DNA from: CATOSP01 sp965204715 | GTDB taxonomy: Bacteria; Chloroflexota; Dehalococcoidia; Lucifugimonadales; UBA3495 | Length of the DNA: 64,000 nucleotides | Direction: 5' to 3' | Assembly (NCBI GenBank): GCA_965204715.1 | Contig: OZ242009.1 | Coordinates: 2,480,001-2,544,000 of the forward strand | Shown here: positions 59,338-64,000 of the stretch, piece after piece | Position numbering within the stretch: position 1 is the first letter of the stretch | Layout: the number at the start of each line of letters is the position of its first letter | The notes under the pieces: generated by a model | Databases searched by the model: none | The model's input: only the letters and a program-made list of their open reading frames with translations | Told to the model about the DNA's origin: nothing | Position numbers and translations under genes: made by a program

Positions 59338-60429
59338 TTATGGTTGTGGGCCTATGGGGAGCGGAGTCACCCCTTGCCCTTGCCGCCCGCCGAGGACCAG
59401 GACTGACTCAACATCAGGAGACACGATGATCTTCGATATGCCGGGAAGCACACCCTCCATGGCCTCCAGGTAAAGCCTCTGCCGGGTCACTTCCCTTGAT
59501 ACCTCGTATTCTCTGAGGATGGACAGGAACTGGTCCGCTTCACCCTGGGCAGTTTCGATCCGGGACCTCCTGAATGCCTCAGCCTCCTCCCGGATCTTTT
59601 GCGCGTCACCCCTGGCCCTTGGGATTATATCGTTCTGGTAGGCGCGGGCCTGGTTTTCCTGGGTGTCCCGTTCCTGCCGGGCGCGAAGAACGTCCTGGAA
59701 TGCCTCCTGGACGTCGGCAGGGGCCTTGACGTCCTGGAGCTTGACGTTGACCACGTTGATACCGGTCTCGTAGCTGTCCAGGATCTGTTGGAGCCGCTCC
59801 TGGGTTTCGGACTCAATAAGGGCGCGCTGCTCGGTGATCACGTCGTCGATGGAGCTCTGTCCCACCACAAGCCGTAACGCTGCTTCGGCGGCGTCCTTGA
59901 GTGTGAGTCCGTCAGGTTGCCCCGGCTGAATCTCCCGGTCCGCCTCGCCCGGGTCGTTGACCTTGAACAGGAAGTTAGTCAGGTTGCTGATGTTGTACTG
60001 GACAGCCATCTCCACGTCGACGACGTTCAGGTCGCCGCTGATCATGAGGGCCTCCTGGGGCACCGGGGTATCGGCTACTCCCTGGGCAGCGGCGGTGCGA
60101 TAGCCCAGGGTCATCCGCCGGACCTCAGTAACCAGGACAACATCCTTTTTGCCGACTGGGGCGGGCCACCACCAGTGCAGCCCTTCCTCCCCTACCGGAT
60201 TTCCCTGGACTGCGCCGAAAAGCCGCAGGGCAGCCTGCTCACCGGGGCTGATGGTGTAAATCCCGGTTGCGGCCCACACCACGACTATGAGGGCGATTCC
60301 AAGGACGATAACGCCGCCCAGGCCGCCGCCGCCCAGCCGGCCGAAGATGCGGCCAAATCCGGAGCGGGCCGAGCCGAGTATCTGGTCGAAGTTTACGTCC
60401 GGTTGTCTTGGTCCTCCCGGAGGGTACAT
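59338..60429 (-). CDS. hflK: HflK, SPFH-family modulator of FtsH
   Basis: The 363-residue partner of HflC has a short Gly/Pro-rich cytosolic N-terminus (MYPPGGPRQPD), one membrane helix (GGVIVLGIALIVVVWAATGIY), the SPFH domain with ISPGEQAALRLFGAVQG, GLHWWWPAPVGKKDVVLV and MISGDLNVVDVEMAVQYNI, and a C-terminal coiled coil (FRRSRIETAQGEADQFLSIL). AAGGA lies 9 nt before ATG 60429. An extended -10 (TGGTAAAAT) is present on the minus strand at 60519-60511. Confidence 0.94.
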   Translation of the reverse strand: MYPPGGPRQPDVNFDQILGSARSGFGRIFGRLGGGGLGGVIVLGIALIVVVWAATGIYTISPGEQAALRLFGAVQGNPVGEEGLHWWWPAPVGKKDVVLVTEVRRMTLGYRTAAAQGVADTPVPQEALMISGDLNVVDVEMAVQYNISNLTNFLFKVNDPGEADREIQPGQPDGLTLKDAAEAALRLVVGQSSIDDVITEQRALIESETQERLQQILDSYETGINVVNVKLQDVKAPADVQEAFQDVLRARQERDTQENQARAYQNDIIPRARGDAQKIREEAEAFRRSRIETAQGEADQFLSILREYEVSREVTRQRLYLEAMEGVLPGISKIIVSPDVESVLVLGGRQGQGVTPLPIGPQP

Positions 60430-60694
60430 TCTGAACAGTTCCTTCTCTGTAGAATGGCTTCTAGCGGTATATGGGCCGGTCACAACAAGTTGGCGGCCCG
60501 CGCAAGAACGATTTTACCATATTGCGTCGCATTTGCCGAATTTCGACAGGAGCGCGGGTGCGTTCCGGTGAACTGCCTTCGTGCAACGGGATTGACCATC
60601 GGCTTATAATGCGAGCGGTGCCGGGCTGTGGGGGGCGGCAGAGTTGCCCAACCTATGCTAAGTGCCGAACTGGTGACTATATGAGGTGGAGACC

Positions 60695-60979
60695 ATGACC
60701 ACCGTTGGAATGAATGCAACCCCTGGAATGAATGTAACCCCCGGTGAGGGGATGACCCGCATCCAGGTCTCTTGCGACCATCAGAGCGGGCTGATATACG
60801 TAGTGCCTGCCGAGCGCAGTTGGGTATGTTCTCAGGAAAATATCCCGGCCCACGCGCTGGCGGGGTTCTTCCGGGAGTTGGTCGCGTTGAAACACCCGTC
60901 CGTTCAGGGGTTGATGCAGCAGTGGGGACTCTATTACCGGGAGTTGCCGTTACCTCAAGATGAGGCGGGCCCGGTATAG
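60695..60979 (+). CDS. Small conserved-looking protein of unknown function
   Basis: A 94-residue frame from ATG 60695 (GGTGGAG upstream) with TATAAT at 60605-60610. It starts with two near repeats (GMNATPGMNVTPGEG), then a soluble domain containing SCDHQSGLIYVVPAERSWVC, NIPAHALAGFFREL and LYYRELPLPQDE. The two Cys residues could form a metal site. It lies between the FtsH and HflK genes on the opposite strand. I do not recognise the family. Confidence 0.5.
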   Translation: MTTVGMNATPGMNVTPGEGMTRIQVSCDHQSGLIYVVPAERSWVCSQENIPAHALAGFFRELVALKHPSVQGLMQQWGLYYRELPLPQDEAGPV

Positions 60980-61000
60980 CGGTGGGAGAGCCGGGCAAAA

Positions 61001-61038
61001 GAAAGGGGCCAGTCCAACTCTACGCGGTGGACTGGCCC
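61001..61038 (-). terminator. Rho-independent terminator of ftsH
   Basis: On the minus strand GGGCCAGTCCA and TGGACTGGCCC form an 11-bp stem (61038-61028 with 61016-61006), followed by CTTTCTTTT. It lies 28 bp after the ftsH stop, separating ftsH from hflK transcription. Confidence 0.8.
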
Positions 61039-61065
61039 GGTGTTACACCGCGATGCAGGGCCGGT

Positions 61066-63060
61066 TCAGGCGTCTCCGTCAGATGCAGGGGCCGGATCGC
61101 TGGAACTGGTCAGGCTGGGGCTGGGCACCGGCGCTGGTTGGGGAATGGGCTGCTGGGGAGCCGCCGGAGCGTAGGGAGGCGTGGGCTCCGGCGGGATCGC
61201 CGGTGTCCCGGGCTCGTCTCCGCCCAGTCCACCCTCCTCGAACAGCCTGCCCAGGCTGTCTCCGGTGATGGTCTCATGCTCGATCAGGTACTCCGATAGC
61301 TGCACAAGTTGGGGCTTGTTGGTGACCAGGATATCCTTGGCCTTGGTGTAGGCCATGTGGATCATGTCTCTGACTTCCTCGTCTATCTCTTCGGCCACTC
61401 GGTCCCCGTAGTCGCGTTCCTCGCTAATTTCACGGCCCAGGAATACTAGCTCTTCCCGTTTGCCGAATGTCCTGGGCCCCAGGGACTCGCTCATGCCGTA
61501 GCGCTTGATCATGCTCAGGGCAACCTTGGTCGCCCGCTCCAGGTCGTTGCTTGCCCCAGTGGTGACCTCATCGAAGATGAGCTGCTCGGCCACGCGCCCG
61601 CCCATCATAACCGCGAGCATGTCGTAGAATTGGTTTCTGGTCCACAAGTAGCGGTCTTCGTCCGGCAGCAGGGATGTATGGCCGCCCATGTTGCCCCGGG
61701 ACACGATGGAAATCTTATGCACCCTGTCGGCGTGAGGGAGTACGTGAGCAACCAGGGCGTGACCGGCCTCATGGTAGGCGGTCATCTCCTTCTCACGGGG
61801 GCTGATGACGCGGCTCTTGCGTTCCGGGCCTGCGATGATGCGGTCCACGGCCTCCTCAAACTCGGTCATCTGGATGGTCTTCTTGTTTGCCCTGGCCGCG
61901 AGGATGGCCGCTTCATTTACCAGGTTGGACAGGTCTGCGCCGCTGAATCCTGGAGTCTCCTTGGCCAGGCTCTCCATCGTCACTTCCGGCGAAAGGGGCT
62001 TGCCCGCGGCGTGAACCTTTAGTATGGCCACCCTGCCCTGAATATCGGGCAGGTCCAGCGTCACGCGCCGGTCGAACCTGCCGGGCCGCAGCAATGCGGG
62101 GTCGAGAATATCTGGACGGTTGGTGGCGGCTATGACGATGATGTTGGTGTTGGTCTCGAACCCATCCATCTCCACCAGGATCTGGTTAAGGGTCTGCTCC
62201 CGCTCATCGTGGCCTCCGCCAAGTCCGGCGCCGCGGTGGCGTCCCACCGCGTCGATCTCGTCGACAAACACGATGCACGGGGCGTTGCGCTTGGCCTGCT
62301 CGAACAGGTCGCGGACCCGGGCTGCGCCAACGCCAACGAACATTTCCACGAACTCGCTGCCGCTGATGTGGAAGAAGGGCACTCCTGCCTCCCCCGCCAC
62401 GGCGCGGGCAAGCAGGGTCTTGCCAGTACCGGGCTGGCCAACCAGCAGTACGCCCTTGGGAATTCTGGCGCCAAGGGAAAGGAAGCGTTCCGGGTACTTG
62501 AGGAACTCCACCACTTCCTGGAGTTCCGACTTCGCCTCCTCAACCCCCGCAACATCGGCGAAGCTTACGCCGGGACGGTTGAAGGGCATCATGCGAGCGC
62601 GGCTGCGCCCGAAGCTCAGGGTCTGGTTGTTGCTGCCCTGGGCCTGGCGCATCATGAATAGTATCAGGCCGCCGAAAAAGATGAGCGGCAGGAAATTCAG
62701 GAGAAGACCGAGGAAGCTGCCAAGGCCGGTGGAACCCTTGAAGGTGACTTCCACCCCTGTGGGGGGGCCTACCTGGACACCGTTCTGGAGCAGTATGTCG
62801 AGCACATCCCCATTCTCACCGACCCTGCTGGAGAAGCGGTCTGGGCCGGTGCGGCTGGTGAGCCGAGGGATGACGGTCAGCTTCCTGCCGTCTACGATGA
62901 TTTCGCGTACCTCGTTGTTCTCCGCCATCTTGACGACAGTAGTCAGGGGGATTTCGTTCCTGTTGCCGAAACTTGGCAACAGGGTATAGAAGATTACGAG
63001 GACCCCGATGATTACGAGGAGGTAGACGAAGCTATTTCGCAGCCACCTGTTGCTTCCCAT
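61066..63060 (-). CDS. ftsH: ATP-dependent zinc metalloprotease FtsH
   Basis: FtsH is the membrane-bound AAA+ protease that removes damaged or unassembled membrane proteins. The 664-residue protein has two membrane helices (about 10-28 and 115-137) around a periplasmic domain, Walker A GQPGTGKT (208-215), Walker B CIVFVDEID (262-270), the arginine-finger region RPGRFDRR (325-332), and the zinc site HEAGH (430-434) with a downstream Asp in TGASNDLERATK. The C-terminal ~45 residues are Pro/Ala/Ser-rich. AAGAGGT lies 5 nt before the ATG. HflK and HflC, its partners, follow on the same strand. Confidence 0.98.
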   Translation of the reverse strand: MGSNRWLRNSFVYLLVIIGVLVIFYTLLPSFGNRNEIPLTTVVKMAENNEVREIIVDGRKLTVIPRLTSRTGPDRFSSRVGENGDVLDILLQNGVQVGPPTGVEVTFKGSTGLGSFLGLLLNFLPLIFFGGLILFMMRQAQGSNNQTLSFGRSRARMMPFNRPGVSFADVAGVEEAKSELQEVVEFLKYPERFLSLGARIPKGVLLVGQPGTGKTLLARAVAGEAGVPFFHISGSEFVEMFVGVGAARVRDLFEQAKRNAPCIVFVDEIDAVGRHRGAGLGGGHDEREQTLNQILVEMDGFETNTNIIVIAATNRPDILDPALLRPGRFDRRVTLDLPDIQGRVAILKVHAAGKPLSPEVTMESLAKETPGFSGADLSNLVNEAAILAARANKKTIQMTEFEEAVDRIIAGPERKSRVISPREKEMTAYHEAGHALVAHVLPHADRVHKISIVSRGNMGGHTSLLPDEDRYLWTRNQFYDMLAVMMGGRVAEQLIFDEVTTGASNDLERATKVALSMIKRYGMSESLGPRTFGKREELVFLGREISEERDYGDRVAEEIDEEVRDMIHMAYTKAKDILVTNKPQLVQLSEYLIEHETITGDSLGRLFEEGGLGGDEPGTPAIPPEPTPPYAPAAPQQPIPQPAPVPSPSLTSSSDPAPASDGDA

Positions 63061-63111
63061 AATGACCTCTTAGTGTTCCTGCCATGCCTACGGCATAGGG
63101 CCACTGTTACC

Positions 63112-63140
63112 ATATTAAATGACTACCCCGGAAATTGCAA
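63112..63140 (-). promoter_or_regulatory. Sigma70-type promoter for ftsH
   Basis: On the minus strand TTGCAA (63140-63135), a 17-bp spacer and TAATAT (63117-63112), about 50 bp upstream of the start codon. I see no CIRCE or other heat-shock operator beside it. The remaining gap (63141-63318) holds nothing I can name. Confidence 0.55.
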
Positions 63141-63318
63141 AGCAAAATGGAGGTTGAAATAGTGTTCTGTTTCAGGTCGTCTGACCGATGGACAACGGTT
63201 GGTGGGCTCCCGATTTTGGAAATGAATGATGGCAAGGGCGGGGATGAACCATTCTAAATTGCAATGCTGCGTTGACTGGACAGCGTTACTTTCGAGAACC
63301 GGCCTACTTAAGGAGAAA

Positions 63319-63362
63319 CAAATACAAGGCCCAGCCGGTTAACCGGCCGGGCCTTGTATTTA
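63319..63362. terminator. Strong palindromic terminator after the collagen-like gene
   Basis: AAATACAAGGCCC-A-GCCGG pairs with CCGGC-C-GGGCCTTGTATTT around a TTAA centre, giving a near-perfect stem of almost 20 bp. It is 28 bp downstream of the collagen-like gene stop. The A/T-rich stem foot acts as T-tract in both directions, so it may be bidirectional. Confidence 0.8.
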
Positions 63363-63389
63363 TTGTGTCCGGGTTGCTTTCGGTAACGG

Positions 63390-64000
63390 CTACGATCCTG
63401 CCTCGGCTGGTGGACTCACTTTGACTCTAGCGCACACCGCGTACACCGTAAGCGTCCAACCTTCGGAGTTATCGCCGACCTCTTCAGCCTTGGCCATCCA
63501 AGCCGACGGCACCTCTCCCCTTATGCCAGTGGGGCGCGACTCTACTATGGAAACACTACCACCGGACACCGCAGCACCACCGGAAATGGCGGTCAACTCT
63601 TCACCAGCCTTGGCGCATTCTGCGGTTACGGTCTTGGCTCCACCGGCGGACTCGCTGGACTCAGTCACAATTTGAAGTTCAGAAATTCCCGGCTCGCCTT
63701 GCAAGCCCTGGGGGCCGTGAGGTCCCTGGATTCCCTCCGGGCCTGCCGCGCCGCGCAGTCCTGCCGGTCCCTGCGCCCCCGCAGGGCCCATAGGTCCTTG
63801 CGGGCCCGTCGGCCCTGCCGGTCCTTGGTCACCTGCATCGCCCTTGGGTCCCTGAGCGCCGGTCCCAGCAGGGCCCTGCTGTCCGGGTTCGCCCTGGATA
63901 CCCTGCGGGCCTTGCGGACCGGTGTCTCCCTTTTCACCGCGGGTTCCAATAGGCCCTTGCGGTCCGGTAGGCCCTTGCGGTCCGCGAAGCCCCTGGGGGC
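63390..64000 (-). CDS. Collagen-like triple-helix repeat protein (partial, 5' end beyond the window)
   Basis: From the window edge to about 63690 the frame is uninterrupted Gly-X-Y repeats (for example GPAGAQGPAGLRGAAGPEG), at least 30 triplets. They are followed by a ~90-residue C-terminal non-collagenous domain (SELQIVTESSESAGGAKTV, CAKAGEELTAISGGAAVSGG, SEGWTLTVYAVCARV) with two Cys that could pair. Bacterial collagen-like proteins are surface or exosporium-like fibres whose terminal domain drives trimerisation. Start, signal sequence and full length are not visible. Confidence 0.88.
   Translation of the reverse strand, partial: PQGLRGPQGPTGPQGPIGTRGEKGDTGPQGPQGIQGEPGQQGPAGTGAQGPKGDAGDQGPAGPTGPQGPMGPAGAQGPAGLRGAAGPEGIQGPHGPQGLQGEPGISELQIVTESSESAGGAKTVTAECAKAGEELTAISGGAAVSGGSVSIVESRPTGIRGEVPSAWMAKAEEVGDNSEGWTLTVYAVCARVKVSPPAEAGS

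Noticed and set aside
1..64000. tRNA and rRNA genes
   Set aside because: Intergenic regions were read for T-loop (GGTTCGAATCC-like) and rRNA patterns and none was found. The TTTCGATTC in the MITE ends is not in a cloverleaf.

Overview
The window is a gene-dense (~60% GC by eye) bacterial chromosome segment with no rRNA, tRNA or CRISPR array that I can see. Its gene content fits a Chloroflexota bacterium of the SAR202/Dehalococcoidia type: four luciferase-like flavin monooxygenases (LLM), two family III (CaiB/BaiF) CoA-transferases, an enolase-superfamily dehydratase, family-5 solute-binding lipoproteins, a PaREP1 protein, and a DUF1501/DUF1800 pair. Expansion of LLM monooxygenases, enolases and CoA-transferases is a published trait of SAR202. 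The assignment is inference; there is no marker rRNA here.

Layout. 1-5 kb: a small membrane protein, a C-terminally shortened solute-binding lipoprotein under a cobalamin riboswitch, an intact ISAs1-family insertion sequence with an 8-bp target duplication just upstream of the riboswitch promoter, and a CoA-transferase. 5-14 kb (plus): an M14-like/GH105-like fusion, PaREP1, a GMC oxidoreductase, a DUF1501-DUF1800 operon with terminator, an NHL protein, a small ORF and a DM13 membrane protein. 14-19 kb (minus): amidase and a Dpp/Opp-type importer without ATPases. 19.5-24 kb: aminopeptidase C, an LLM enzyme, a YfcE-like phosphoesterase and a rhamnonate-dehydratase-like enolase. 24-29.3 kb (plus): a PHP protein, a TPP enzyme, glucose-6-phosphate isomerase and 6-phosphogluconate dehydrogenase.

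29.3-36.2 kb is the most unusual part. A minus-strand operon encodes a cupin, a NIPSNAP protein, a GrdE-like reductase subunit and a GrdB-like subunit. The grdB frame is interrupted by one TGA exactly where Clostridial GrdB has selenocysteine, with a small hairpin 12 nt downstream. Next to it lie an N-carbamoylsarcosine amidase-like hydrolase (divergent) and a translationally coupled CaiB-like CoA-transferase plus LLM monooxygenase. I infer a pathway acting on glycine-betaine, sarcosine or carnitine-like amines, possibly Sec-dependent.

36.3-40.2 kb holds two CAP-domain proteins, a small duplicated Cys-box ORF and a repeat-rich intergenic region (a ~100-nt inverted repeat, a terminator, and alternating ~20-bp repeats). 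40.2-49.2 kb: LLM enzymes, an MFS exporter, an NHL protein, an amidohydrolase, an SDR and a family-3 binding lipoprotein. 49.2-57 kb: TPP-dependent dehydrogenase E1 beta/alpha, SAM hydrolase, secG-gatB and sucCD, with two inverted copies of a ~130-bp MITE-like element. 57.4-63.1 kb: an HpcH-type aldolase and the membrane-protein quality-control genes hflC, hflK and ftsH. The window ends inside a collagen-like protein gene.
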